Below are positions 1-6,392 of a stretch of 34,221 nucleotides of DNA, piece by piece. The translations under genes and the position numbers were made by a program. Each line of letters starts with the position of its first letter. The first letter of the stretch is position 1. This DNA is from a virus, in the IMG/VR virus record IMGVR_UViG_3300022689_000473, positions 1-34,221 of that record. One strand, given 5' to 3'. The notes beneath the pieces were generated by a model that was given only the letters and a program-made list of their open reading frames with translations, did not search any database and had not been told where the DNA came from.

Positions 1-1032
1 CTAGTTTTTCCTTTTATTGTCAATTGCTTGCAGGTCAGCCCGCGTAGAGCGTGACCGATTTCGTGACAAAAACGGCGATTGAGCAACTTTTTCATGCGCA
101 CTTTGAACGTAATTTGGCGACACATGGGCATAACGCATAGTCGTGCTAATGTCGGAGTGGTTCATGGCTTCTTTCAGATCCAAAATATCCACGCCAGACA
201 TGCGCGCCCATGATGCAAAAGTGTGCCGCAGATCGTGAAAGCGCAAATCAGATATCTCAGCTTCTATAAGCGCCGCACGCCACCGCTTTTCAAAGTTAGT
301 GAAATCAAAGATACGTCCCTGCCTATCAGATCGCGCGGCTAACAACGCCATTGCAGCAGATGACAGGTCGATAATCTGGCGCTTGTTTCCCTTAGTCAGC
401 AACCGTGCCCGCTGCGCTGCCATGTCGATCTGTGGGCGCACAAGCGTTTTGATATTGTCTTTGCGCATGCCGGTATAGACCGCCCATGCACTGATATCGG
501 CAATTTCTTGATCTTTGATCGCCATCAGCCGGTCAAATTCGTCTGCGCTCAAAAACCGTTCCCGCCGGGGCGGTTCCTTGAGCTTAAGCCGTTTCCAGCT
601 AATGCAAGGGATCACCTGATTGTGAATGTCTTCGCAGTACATCATGACTGCACGCGCCAACTGCAGTTCACGGTTTACAGTGGAATTGCTGACCACGGCC
701 CGGCGCTTTTGAATGTAGCGCGTGAATACAGCGTTGGTTAGGTTATCCACATAAGAGTTTGGTCCGATATGGTCGCTTAGATATTCAAGCTGTGTTTGCA
801 TCGTTTTTTTGTTTTGGCAGTGTTGGCCGTGTTCAAACCAATAGGCCCCGGCAAACTCTCGCCACTTCCACTTTTTGACCCTTGCGCTGTTACCGTGTTC
901 GGTCTTCGCGCGCTCAAATATCTTTAGCGCTTCCGCTTTGTCTTCTGTTTCCGTGCTGCCTCGAAATCGAACACCCGCCCGCGTGAATGAGTACCACCAG
1001 ACCGGCGAGTCTTTTCTTTTGTACAGTCCCAC
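1..1032 (-). CDS. int: Tyrosine-recombinase phage integrase
   Basis: Site-specific recombinase expected to integrate and, with the excisionase, excise the prophage. The 343-residue protein has an N-terminal arm-binding region, a SAM-like core-binding region (about 60-150) and a catalytic domain. The catalytic set is visible: R190 in YTGMRK, K214 in LTKGNK, H266 and R269 in FHDLRH, H292 in MNHSD and the nucleophile Y301 in MRYAHV. Length is normal for the family. The start at 1032 lies inside the upstream HTH gene (about 109 bp overlap), and the gene is last in a minus-strand operon of overlapping genes. Its stop codon is the first three bases of the window, so attL must lie to the left. The family assignment is secure; the exact start is less so. 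Confidence 0.96.
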   Translation of the reverse strand: MGLYKRKDSPVWWYSFTRAGVRFRGSTETEDKAEALKIFERAKTEHGNSARVKKWKWREFAGAYWFEHGQHCQNKKTMQTQLEYLSDHIGPNSYVDNLTNAVFTRYIQKRRAVVSNSTVNRELQLARAVMMYCEDIHNQVIPCISWKRLKLKEPPRRERFLSADEFDRLMAIKDQEIADISAWAVYTGMRKDNIKTLVRPQIDMAAQRARLLTKGNKRQIIDLSSAAMALLAARSDRQGRIFDFTNFEKRWRAALIEAEISDLRFHDLRHTFASWARMSGVDILDLKEAMNHSDISTTMRYAHVSPNYVQSAHEKVAQSPFLSRNRSRSTRADLQAIDNKRKN

Positions 1033-1229
1033 TGCTCTGTCTGCCTTTCAAGATAATCAAGAAGATCATCCAAGCGATATTTTCGGCGCTTGCCAATCAA
1101 AACAAAAGGCAGCCGTCCACTTTCCACTTCCTTAGACAGCGTTTTAACGTCAATGCACAAATGCGCCGCCGCCTGTTTTTGCGTCAACAGTTTGGGGAAA
1201 TTGGCTATAGCGGATGCGTGACCAGTCAT
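924..1229 (-). CDS. Excisionase-like helix-turn-helix protein
   Basis: A 101-residue protein with a MerR/excisionase-type HTH near residues 15-62 (LLTQKQAAAHLCIDVKTLSK, then GRLPFVLIGKRRKYRLDDL), followed by a basic tail. The pattern 'helix, turn, then a wing ending in a DLLDYLE helix' is typical of HTH_17 DNA-binding domains in phage excisionases. Its place directly before the integrase supports a directionality-factor (Xis) role: bending DNA at att sites. The start ATG overlaps the stop of the 32-residue ORF upstream (ATGA), and the 3' end runs deep into the integrase reading frame. That long overlap suggests coupled translation of both proteins. It could instead be a simple regulator of the operon. 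Confidence 0.75.
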   Translation of the reverse strand: MTGHASAIANFPKLLTQKQAAAHLCIDVKTLSKEVESGRLPFVLIGKRRKYRLDDLLDYLERQTEQWDCTKEKTRRSGGTHSRGRVFDFEAARKQKTKRKR

Positions 1230-1324
1230 TTGATAGCCACCAAAATTGCACCAACACCAAAGACGAGCGCCTTGTCATTATCTTTCGGCGCGGTGTCAAT
1301 CGGTTGCCACTTTGACTTAGGCAT
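1226..1324 (-). CDS. 32-residue DUF551-like peptide
   Basis: A very short ORF between two real genes, joined to both by overlaps: its ATG shares a base with the TAA of the upstream gene, and its TGA overlaps the ATG of the excisionase-like gene. The peptide begins MPKSKWQPIDTAPKDNDK, which resembles the 'W.PIDTAP.D' start of DUF551-type phage proteins. Those are normally longer, so this is either a truncated relative or a mini-protein kept for translational coupling. No function can be assigned. Confidence 0.55.
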   Translation of the reverse strand: MPKSKWQPIDTAPKDNDKALVFGVGAILVAIK

Positions 1325-1542
1325 TAATCCGCCTCCTCCGGGCTATCGTCATTACCACCCAAGGTGGCAAAGCTTAGCCGCCGGGCGCGCATGAAAGCGT
1401 TAATCTGCTCCCGCGTAAGCGTTGATAGGTCGAGCGATGCAGCAAATATAGACCAGGCTATCAGGGCCTGCTGGCTGCGCACTATGCGGCTTTGAAGATC
1501 GAGCACATCGCTCAAAGGGTCAAAAGCAGGCTGTTCGGTCAT
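1324..1542 (-). CDS. Small hypothetical protein of the integration operon
   Basis: Unrecognised 72-residue acidic protein, mostly helical in appearance, with no membrane segment or clear motif. The middle (about 12-55) reads as two amphipathic helices and the C-terminus is acidic (DDSPEEAD). It belongs to the minus-strand int operon: its ATG overlaps the stop of the 55-residue membrane protein upstream (ATGA), and its stop overlaps the start of the 32-residue peptide. The coupling on both sides is the main evidence that it is expressed. Confidence 0.65.
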   Translation of the reverse strand: MTEQPAFDPLSDVLDLQSRIVRSQQALIAWSIFAASLDLSTLTREQINAFMRARRLSFATLGGNDDSPEEAD

Positions 1543-1706
1543 GCCGCCAATACCCGCAGCGCCTTCACGATATGCAGGACCAGCAAGACGGCCAGAACCA
1601 ACAGCAGCATAGCGAAAGCCGCCTTCATGCGGTCAAAAGCCGTGTGCGGGGCCTGATGCGGCGGCGGATCGCCAGCAAACCGCAGTGCTTTGATAATGGG
1701 TTTCAC
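1539..1706 (-). CDS. Small single-pass membrane protein, first gene of int operon
   Basis: A 55-residue protein starting with GTG at 1706. The start is chosen because a strong ribosome-binding site (GGAGG) lies 7 bases upstream and no other in-frame start fits. The N-terminal half is polar and contains a PPPHQAP stretch; residues about 32-50 form a leucine/valine-rich transmembrane helix, followed by a short basic tail. It is the first gene after the CI-controlled promoter at 1738-1786 and overlaps the next gene by ATGA. Function unknown; a role at the membrane, such as superinfection exclusion, is only a guess. Confidence 0.6.
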   Translation of the reverse strand: MKPIIKALRFAGDPPPHQAPHTAFDRMKAAFAMLLLVLAVLLVLHIVKALRVLAA

Positions 1707-1737
1707 GTCTTTTCCTCCAACGGTGTCGGAGGGACAG

Positions 1738-1786
1738 TCTCATTATAGTGAGGTTATGTCAATAACAAAATCTCATAAAAATGAGA
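1738..1786 (-). promoter_or_regulatory. Promoter of the int operon with two repressor operators
   Basis: Two sites with the same 6-4-6 architecture lie here: TCTCAT-AAAA-ATGAGA (1771-1786, a perfect palindrome) and TCTCAT-TATA-GTGAGG (1738-1753, partial), centres 33 bp apart. The same motif occurs at the repressor/cro divergence. On the minus strand a perfect TATAAT (1742-1747) lies inside the second site, so a bound repressor would cover the -10 element; the matching -35 is weak. The strong RBS and GTG of the first gene follow. Inference: the CI repressor also silences the integration operon. Confidence 0.7.
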
Positions 1787-1830
1787 TATCGGCTCCTCAC
1801 AATGGTGTCTTTGCGGACTGGATATGAGAT

Positions 1831-2613
1831 TTATTCTGTGTCTAGTTCGACCTTCATTTCTTGCAACAACTCATATTCTTCTGGCTTAATTATGCCATCC
1901 GCTTCGACCAACCGCACCGCTTTGGCGGTAAGTAGCTTTATATGGTCCGTGCTATCTTCTTCGATAATCGAGTCTATTGCTTCGTAAAAAATGTCGTCGA
2001 AAGGCCTGAGGCGATCAGCGAAGCGCATGATTGGCGCCATGTCAAATTCCAGAGAAAAATAACCGCAGCGGGCTTCGACATACTCGGCAATAACTTCACG
2101 CTCTAAGGTGTGATATTCGCCGTCACATCGGGATAGAAAAACAAGAATCCGAATGCCATCGGCGCATTTCTCTAACGCCGTGTCTTGCGCGCCTTCCAAC
2201 CATCGCTCTTTTTCGACCGCAAAGGTTTCCGCCATATAATTAAAGAAATCCTCGCGCACTTCGCCTGTTTCGGGGTCTACGCAGTGGATGATGCGGTCAC
2301 ACCTAAATGACCGGTAAGCGTTCCGCTCATGACAATAGGCACTCAGGTAGTATCGACCTTTTTTGCATTGTATGGAGAAGAATGTAAGCCGCCGTTCGCT
2401 TATATCGCCTGCCGCATCCTCATACTGCACGACGTTAGCCATGCCGCCGCAATCAGCAACGGGAAATTCAAGAGATTGCGCCTGTTTTTTAAAGGCAGCT
2501 GGGTCAATGACCGTCATGTCCGGCGCATCCTCAGCATTCACTTTTATCTTTGAATTATGCACCGGCGGCGGGGTCTTGGTATTTCGGCCAAATTTCTTAA
2601 AAAAATCGAGCAT
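1831..2613 (-). CDS. WYL-domain protein with C-terminal TerB-like domain
   Basis: A 260-residue soluble protein. Residues about 60-125 resemble a WYL domain: paired strands (RRLTFFSIQCKKGRYYLSAY) followed by an FRCDRI segment, the arrangement seen in ligand- or nucleic-acid-sensing WYL proteins. Residues about 145-258 resemble a TerB-like all-helical domain, with the repeated acidic pattern 'LSRCDGEYHTLEREVIAEYV' and 'VEADGIIKPEEYELLQEM'. It starts 9 bp after the repressor stop and is almost certainly co-transcribed with it, so it is probably made in the lysogen. Known WYL proteins often regulate defence or damage responses. Here a role in lysogeny control, superinfection immunity or host defence is inference. 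No N-terminal HTH is present. Confidence 0.7.
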   Translation of the reverse strand: MLDFFKKFGRNTKTPPPVHNSKIKVNAEDAPDMTVIDPAAFKKQAQSLEFPVADCGGMANVVQYEDAAGDISERRLTFFSIQCKKGRYYLSAYCHERNAYRSFRCDRIIHCVDPETGEVREDFFNYMAETFAVEKERWLEGAQDTALEKCADGIRILVFLSRCDGEYHTLEREVIAEYVEARCGYFSLEFDMAPIMRFADRLRPFDDIFYEAIDSIIEEDSTDHIKLLTAKAVRLVEADGIIKPEEYELLQEMKVELDTE

Positions 2614-2622
2614 AATATGAGC

Positions 2623-3303
2623 CTACAGTTTCCGTGCGTACCAAACGACACGGCCAATAATGTTGCACTCTTCTGCCAGCATTTCGTAGTCGCTGGACAT
2701 TTCATTGAACGACTTAAATCGAAGCCGGGGCGGGGTAGAGCTTGGAACGCGCTCAACCCATTTAGTGACGATGGTTTCTCCGTCAAAAGCTGTGAAAATA
2801 CCCTCACTGCCGATCATCTTGTCCGACGTATCGATCAGAACGCGATCACCACTTTCAAGCACGGGCGACATGGATTGCCCCCGTACCTCCAAGGCCATAA
2901 GGTCGCCGGGGTCTCGGCGAATTTCATTGATGATATCGGCAGTCACATAGGTGACGCTTTTTAAATTTTCAAAATCGGTCAGATCACTGCCGTAGCCCAT
3001 ACCTGCCGTGACAGGCATCTCGCGGACCTCAACCAGCTGATCTGGAAGGTTTTGCATAGGCAGATGCATATCTGCTTGCGGACGGTCTGGGCCCGCAAAG
3101 AGATCCGCAAGCGTCATGCCTCGAACATCGGCCAGCGCTTTGATCTTCTCAAGCGTCATGCTTTTTGTTGCGCCACTAAGATAGTTGGCGAGGGTATTGG
3201 CGCCTAGTCCGGCTTCAAGCGACCACTTGTTTTTGTTTAATCCTTTATCAGCGGCCATGTGAGCCTGAAACGCACGCCGCAGATCGTTATCAGAATTAAT
3301 CAT
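2623..3303 (-). CDS. CI-type repressor with S24 (LexA-like) self-cleavage domain
   Basis: Lysogeny repressor of 226 residues. The N-terminal 70 residues contain the DNA-binding helices (NKWSLEAGLGANTLANYLSG). The C-terminal domain is a peptidase S24 fold with nucleophile S144 in RGQSMSP, general base K181 in IVTKWV, and a plausible Ala-Gly self-cleavage site at A100-G101 (VTAGMGYG). SOS-induced RecA-stimulated cleavage is the expected induction route. A longer frame reaches 3372, but that start would lie within an operator, so the ATG at 3303 is preferred although its RBS is weak. It is divergent from the cro-like gene, with three operators between or overlapping them. Confidence 0.9.
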   Translation of the reverse strand: MINSDNDLRRAFQAHMAADKGLNKNKWSLEAGLGANTLANYLSGATKSMTLEKIKALADVRGMTLADLFAGPDRPQADMHLPMQNLPDQLVEVREMPVTAGMGYGSDLTDFENLKSVTYVTADIINEIRRDPGDLMALEVRGQSMSPVLESGDRVLIDTSDKMIGSEGIFTAFDGETIVTKWVERVPSSTPPRLRFKSFNEMSSDYEMLAEECNIIGRVVWYARKL

Positions 3304-3338
3304 GATACCAATTTGCATGCATCGCATTGCATTGGCAT

Positions 3339-3414
3339 CCGCATTATTATGAGATATTGCTTGATGTCTCATTTTTATGAGGTATATTTTGCCGTATGTC
3401 TCATATTGATGAAA
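3339..3414. promoter_or_regulatory. Three repressor operators and cro promoter
   Basis: Three 6-4-6 sites are visible: CCGCAT-TATT-ATGAGA (3339-3354, weaker), TCTCAT-TTTT-ATGAGG (3367-3382) and TCTCAT-ATTG-ATGAAA (3399-3414). Centres are 28 and 32 bp apart. A plus-strand promoter fits exactly round the middle site: -35 TTGATG at 3361-3366, a 16-bp spacer that is the operator itself, and -10 TATATT at 3383-3388. The predicted start of transcription falls at or next to the cro ATG (3396), so cro may be leaderless. The third site overlaps the first codons of cro. The tripartite layout parallels lambda OR. Confidence 0.75.
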
Positions 3415-3605
3415 TAATCACTTTGATCCGAACGCGCCGCGAAGCGCTTGGTTGGGGCCCATATGAGCTTGCTCGAAAGGCGGGCCTTCACCCTGGCACC
3501 GCGCGCGATATTGACAAGGCGGACTGGAATCCGACGGCGGCAACATTAAGAGCGCTGGAAGCGGTTCTCTTTTCATCAAGCGTTGAACGCGAGCCCGCAC
3601 AATGA
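3396..3605 (+). CDS. Cro-like HTH repressor
   Basis: A 69-residue DNA-binding protein with an XRE/Cro-type HTH at about residues 18-55 (WGPYELARKAGLHPGTARDI). It is divergent from CI and is the first gene of the early plus-strand operon, the position of Cro. Expected role: turn down CI synthesis and early transcription after induction by competing for the TCTCAT-N4-ATGAGA sites. No ribosome-binding site lies at normal distance; the promoter geometry predicts a leaderless transcript. One operator covers codons 2-7, so binding could also block RNA polymerase escape. Its stop overlaps the next small ORF (ATGA). Confidence 0.8.
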   Translation: MSHIDEIITLIRTRREALGWGPYELARKAGLHPGTARDIDKADWNPTAATLRALEAVLFSSSVEREPAQ

Positions 3606-3682
3606 GGACAGAGGTGGCTATCTTTTCGTTTGTCTGTTTCGTCGCTGGCGTCATGCTTGCGCGGGGACTGACTCTGCTATGA
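3602..3682 (+). CDS. 26-residue hydrophobic peptide
   Basis: A short ORF linked to its neighbours by ATGA overlaps at both ends (cro upstream, a 39-residue membrane peptide downstream). The peptide starts MRTEVAIF and is almost entirely one hydrophobic helix. The chain of overlaps argues it is translated; the function, if any beyond coupling, is unknown. Confidence 0.45.
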   Translation: MRTEVAIFSFVCFVAGVMLARGLTLL

Positions 3683-3798
3683 CCCCGACAGAGTCCATCA
3701 TCCTGACCTTTTTGCTGGGCTGTGCGCTGGTGTGCATCAGTGCCGCTGGCCGTGCGGCCTGGCGCGATGTCATGCGCTGGGCGCGGGGAGGGCGGTAG
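3679..3798 (+). CDS. 39-residue membrane peptide
   Basis: Begins MTPTESIILTFLLGCALV: one transmembrane helix (about residues 6-22) followed by a basic, tryptophan-containing tail (RAAWRDVMRWARGGR) expected to stay in the cytoplasm. The ATG overlaps the preceding stop, and the next gene starts directly after its TAG. Unrecognised; small early membrane proteins of this kind are common in prophages, where some act in exclusion, but nothing here shows that. Confidence 0.5.
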   Translation: MTPTESIILTFLLGCALVCISAAGRAAWRDVMRWARGGR

Positions 3799-4062
3799 AT
3801 GCGTGACCTTCCCTTTTCCATGAAGCGGGTCTTGGCCTGGCTCTGGCTTGCCTTGGTGTTTGCCTATGGCCTGGCTTCGATCGGGTTTTTGGTGTTTGTG
3901 TTTGGGCGGATCATCGCCACCAATCCCGCACACGCCGCGATTGAGGTCGTCTCGTTCATACTGCTTTTTCTGACGGTGTCGCTGGCGATCGGCGCCGCGA
4001 TCCGGCTGACCCACACCGCCATCGATATCGTGAAAATCAATCGCAACCAGGGAGGGCGCTAG
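3799..4062 (+). CDS. Early two-helix membrane protein
   Basis: Unrecognised 87-residue protein with two transmembrane helices (about residues 10-35 and 45-70) joined by a short ATNPAHAA loop, and a positively charged C-terminus (KINRNQGGR). Both termini are therefore likely cytoplasmic. It begins immediately after the stop of the 39-residue membrane peptide and is followed 3 bp later by the next gene, so it is part of the early operon. The stacked row of small membrane proteins straight after cro is the only functional clue. Confidence 0.7.
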   Translation: MRDLPFSMKRVLAWLWLALVFAYGLASIGFLVFVFGRIIATNPAHAAIEVVSFILLFLTVSLAIGAAIRLTHTAIDIVKINRNQGGR

Positions 4063-4065
4063 ACC

Positions 4066-4476
4066 ATGGCGCTGAACCTGGCCGGTGTGGAGCCGACGAT
4101 TACCGACAGCACGGTCTTTACGCATGTGACGGAGAGCTTTGATGCGTCTAAGCGCTCGCAAGCGTCGCTGGGGGCGGTGTGTGAGTATCACCCAAAGCTG
4201 GCGGAGTATTATGCGCAGATCGCTGGTGCGGGTGACCCGCTGATGCAATCGGCGCTGGTGCGCTATGAGACGGACCCCGATACACTGGTCTTTGCGCTGG
4301 TGCCGTCCATGGCGATGGCAATGCTGTTTGACCTGATCCGCGCTGGCCAGTTTGCCGGCGTCTATCTGGAAGACGATGACGGTGGTCGGGACTGCTGGCC
4401 GCTCGTGCGCATCTTTTCTCAAATGAAGCGTAAGCCGCTGGTCAGCGCGCATGACGACGCGATCGAAGGGCGGTAG
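4066..4476 (+). CDS. Early hypothetical protein, paralogue of next gene
   Basis: A 136-residue soluble protein of unknown function. Its C-terminal half contains LVPSMAMAMLFDLIRAGQF followed by AGVYLEDDDG. The same spaced pattern (PS-A---LF--IR-G-F-GV-L) occurs in the downstream gene at 4478, as does a GDPL motif preceding it, so the two look like diverged copies. It sits between membrane peptides and a CII-like regulator in the early operon and is separated from the next gene by one base. Confidence 0.65.
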   Translation: MALNLAGVEPTITDSTVFTHVTESFDASKRSQASLGAVCEYHPKLAEYYAQIAGAGDPLMQSALVRYETDPDTLVFALVPSMAMAMLFDLIRAGQFAGVYLEDDDGGRDCWPLVRIFSQMKRKPLVSAHDDAIEGR

Positions 4477-4477
4477 C

Positions 4478-5017
4478 ATGACGAGTGCCTTTGCCAACAT
4501 CGCGCCGCGCGGGGCGGATACGCCTGGCAAGTCCTGGCGCGCCTTCACGCTGGCGCGCGGCCATTTGATCGAAGCGAGCAAGTATAGTGACGCGCTATGG
4601 CGCGCGGTCGCTGCAATCCGCGACTGGCGCCGATTTACCGCGGCTGTGCATCCGATGCCGGGCGATCCGCTGGGCCGGGGCAGATTAGGGCAGGGGCTAT
4701 ACCTGCCGAGCGCCGTCGCATGCCGCCTGTTCTGCCATATCCGGCTTGGACACTTTGACGGTGTCACGCTGGGCCATGGCCTGATGCCTGATTGGCCGCT
4801 GGCGCAGCACAGTGCCGGCACAGCCGCCGTCTCTTCTGGCGCTACCGGAGAGGCGCTGTCGGGATCGCCGGGCACAGTCATGGTTGATGAGCATGGTTTT
4901 GATCCTGGCATTTTAACTGACTCTGATACGCAACTCGCACTTGATGGTGATGATGGTGCCAATATGCAGCGCGGGGCGCCATCCCCCGTCTTTCACAAAA
5001 GCGGGGGTGCCTTGTGA
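4478..5017 (+). CDS. Early hypothetical protein, paralogue of preceding gene
   Basis: A 179-residue protein of unknown function. The ATG at 4478 is chosen because it directly follows the previous stop; an upstream in-frame ATG at 4451 would overlap that gene. Residues about 12-100 share the pattern of the preceding gene (GDPL, then LPSAVACRLFCHIRLGHFDG), indicating duplication and divergence. The C-terminal 80 residues are low-complexity, rich in Gly, Ala, Ser and Asp, and probably disordered. The stop overlaps the start of the CII-like gene. Confidence 0.65.
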   Translation: MTSAFANIAPRGADTPGKSWRAFTLARGHLIEASKYSDALWRAVAAIRDWRRFTAAVHPMPGDPLGRGRLGQGLYLPSAVACRLFCHIRLGHFDGVTLGHGLMPDWPLAQHSAGTAAVSSGATGEALSGSPGTVMVDEHGFDPGILTDSDTQLALDGDDGANMQRGAPSPVFHKSGGAL

Positions 5018-5505
5018 CCGTTGATATTCCGCGTCCAACAACGCTGGCAGAGCGCAAACGGCAAAAGACAGTCTTTCGTCAGCTGCAGATCGCCTGCGGC
5101 GGGCAAGAAGCGTGCGCGGCGATGACCCGCGGCTGCGCCAAAACCCATAGCGATTGGGCCCATCCCGATAAGATGCATTATTTCGCGGGCATTGACGTGG
5201 TTGCCGATTATGAGGCTATAGCCCCGTTTCCGCTGGTGACGGCGCATCTTGCTGAAATGCGGGGCTATGTGCTGGTGAAAGCCGATGATATCGGCAAAGA
5301 CCCGCTGGAAAGCGAAACTGGGCCATGGACGGCCAGCCTCATGAAGGAGGTGGGCGAGGTTTTGCAGGCCTCATCACACCGGATCACGGAAGGCACGAAC
5401 GCCGATACGCTGGCAAAGGTGCGCAGCGAAATAGCCGATGCCATCCGTGTACTGGTTACCGCTGATCGCCAGCTCAAGGCGCTGCAGGGAGGGGTGGATG
5501 GCTAA
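5014..5505 (+). CDS. CII-like phage regulator
   Basis: A 163-residue protein whose N-terminal 90 residues match the layout of alphaproteobacterial phage 'CII family' regulators: a basic helix (TLAERKRQKTVFRQLQIACG), a GGQEACAAMTRGCAK-type HTH region, then DVVADYEAI and 'PLVTAHLAEMRGYVLV'. The C-terminal half is helical and may oligomerise. In lambda, CII activates repressor and integrase promoters; a comparable role is plausible given its position downstream of cro, but no target site was identified. The first codon overlaps the preceding stop (GTGA), and the end overlaps the next ORF by 8 bp. Confidence 0.68.
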   Translation: MTVDIPRPTTLAERKRQKTVFRQLQIACGGQEACAAMTRGCAKTHSDWAHPDKMHYFAGIDVVADYEAIAPFPLVTAHLAEMRGYVLVKADDIGKDPLESETGPWTASLMKEVGEVLQASSHRITEGTNADTLAKVRSEIADAIRVLVTADRQLKALQGGVDG

Positions 5506-5671
5506 GACAGACACTCGCAACACGGATGCGGAAAACCCACGCGACTTCTACGTTGAGCCGGATTGGGTTTGGCCGGCTATCTTTGCGCACGAAGCTATTG
5601 TTGGGACCTTACTGGACCCGTGCTGCGTGACAGAAACCTATTGGCTTAGAAAGGATAAGACGTTGGTATGA
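5498..5671 (+). pseudogene. Truncated SAM-dependent DNA methyltransferase remnant
   Basis: A 57-residue ORF that reads like the first quarter of a phage DNA methyltransferase: RDFYVEPDWVWPAIF followed by LLDPCC. In intact relatives, DPCC is followed by the glycine-rich SAM-binding motif GTGT. Here the four residues are VTET, so both glycines are replaced, and the protein then ends after 13 more unrelated residues. No continuation was seen in the other frames before the GapR gene, whose ATG overlaps this stop. I read it as a decayed, inactive gene; a kept short peptide is the alternative. Confidence 0.6.
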
Positions 5672-5976
5672 CCCAAATCGGCGATAACCGTACAGGCGGG
5701 GTCTCTGGCCAGATCCTGCGATCGTTCATTGAACGGGTGGAAAACCTGGAGGAACGCAAAAAAGAACTTGGCGACGATATTCGCGAGGTCTTTGCAGAAG
5801 CCAAGAGCGCTGGGTTTGATCCCAAAATCATGCGGCAGGTGCTGAAACTGCGCAAGATGAATGCCAACGACCGGGAGGAACAGGAATACCTGATCGAGAC
5901 CTATTGGCGCGCCATTGAGTATCAGCCGGACATGCTGGATGACACCGCGCCCGATGGGGAGGGGCAGGGCGCATGA
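5668..5976 (+). CDS. GapR family nucleoid-associated protein (DUF2312)
   Basis: A 102-residue protein clearly of the GapR/DUF2312 family: a long N-terminal helix (ILRSFIERVENLEERKKEL), then IREVFAEAKSAGFDPKIMR and QVLKLRKMNANDREEQ. Host GapR of alphaproteobacteria is a tetrameric DNA clamp that binds overtwisted AT-rich DNA ahead of replication and helps gyrase and topoisomerase IV. A phage copy in the replication region may help replication of phage DNA or mark it. The family also occurs widely in alphaproteobacterial prophages. The start overlaps the methyltransferase remnant's stop (ATGA), and the stop overlaps the next gene. The C-terminus is acidic and unlike the core. Confidence 0.92.
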   Translation: MTQIGDNRTGGVSGQILRSFIERVENLEERKKELGDDIREVFAEAKSAGFDPKIMRQVLKLRKMNANDREEQEYLIETYWRAIEYQPDMLDDTAPDGEGQGA

Positions 5977-6392
5977 CCAAAACTATCCCCTTTACACCTA
6001 AAGAATTGCTGGCACTGGAACAGTCGCTTGTAACGCTTATGCGTGCAGATGTGCGGACATCAGATTTGCAGCCCATGACGCTGGCGCGGGCCCTAGGCCT
6101 GACCCTCGATAAGACGATGTTGCTGCTACATGCCTGCCATGAGCGCGGCACGATAGAGATGATCGGTAGCGGCCCTGCGCGACAGATGCGCTTGCCGGGC
6201 GGCGAATGGCACCGCAGCACGGCGATGATCAAACGCGGGCAACAGATTGAAAAGATACGCGGCCTGAAAGAGGTTGTGCCGGACTTTCGCGGGCAGGACG
6301 TTGCCCTTAAGACCAGTCGGAGGCGGCCAATTCAAGCACCGACAGCCGAACCCGCACTGACACCGCGTCTCAGCAGCCTAGGGGATATCTGA
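5973..6392 (+). CDS. Hypothetical protein, possible DNA-binding
   Basis: Unrecognised 139-residue protein. Residues about 34-70 (PMTLARALGLTLDKTMLLLH, then GTIEMIGSGPARQMRL) read like a winged helix: an HTH followed by a hairpin. The C-terminal 60 residues are basic, proline-rich and probably disordered. It lies between GapR and a DUF1064 nuclease in the early operon with overlaps on both sides, so a role in replication or recombination is reasonable but not shown. Confidence 0.6.
   Translation: MTKTIPFTPKELLALEQSLVTLMRADVRTSDLQPMTLARALGLTLDKTMLLLHACHERGTIEMIGSGPARQMRLPGGEWHRSTAMIKRGQQIEKIRGLKEVVPDFRGQDVALKTSRRRPIQAPTAEPALTPRLSSLGDI

Noticed and set aside
3304-3372. Upstream extension of the repressor to an ATG at 3372.
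   Set aside because: The extra 23 residues would be encoded across two operators and would resemble no CI N-terminus; the ATG at 3303 gives a normal start.
3418-4962. A 514-residue open frame on the minus strand opposite the early genes.
   Set aside because: Composition is shadow-like (rich in Ser, Arg, His and Pro), no domain is recognisable, and it runs antisense to at least five overlapping plus-strand genes that are coupled by ATGA junctions.
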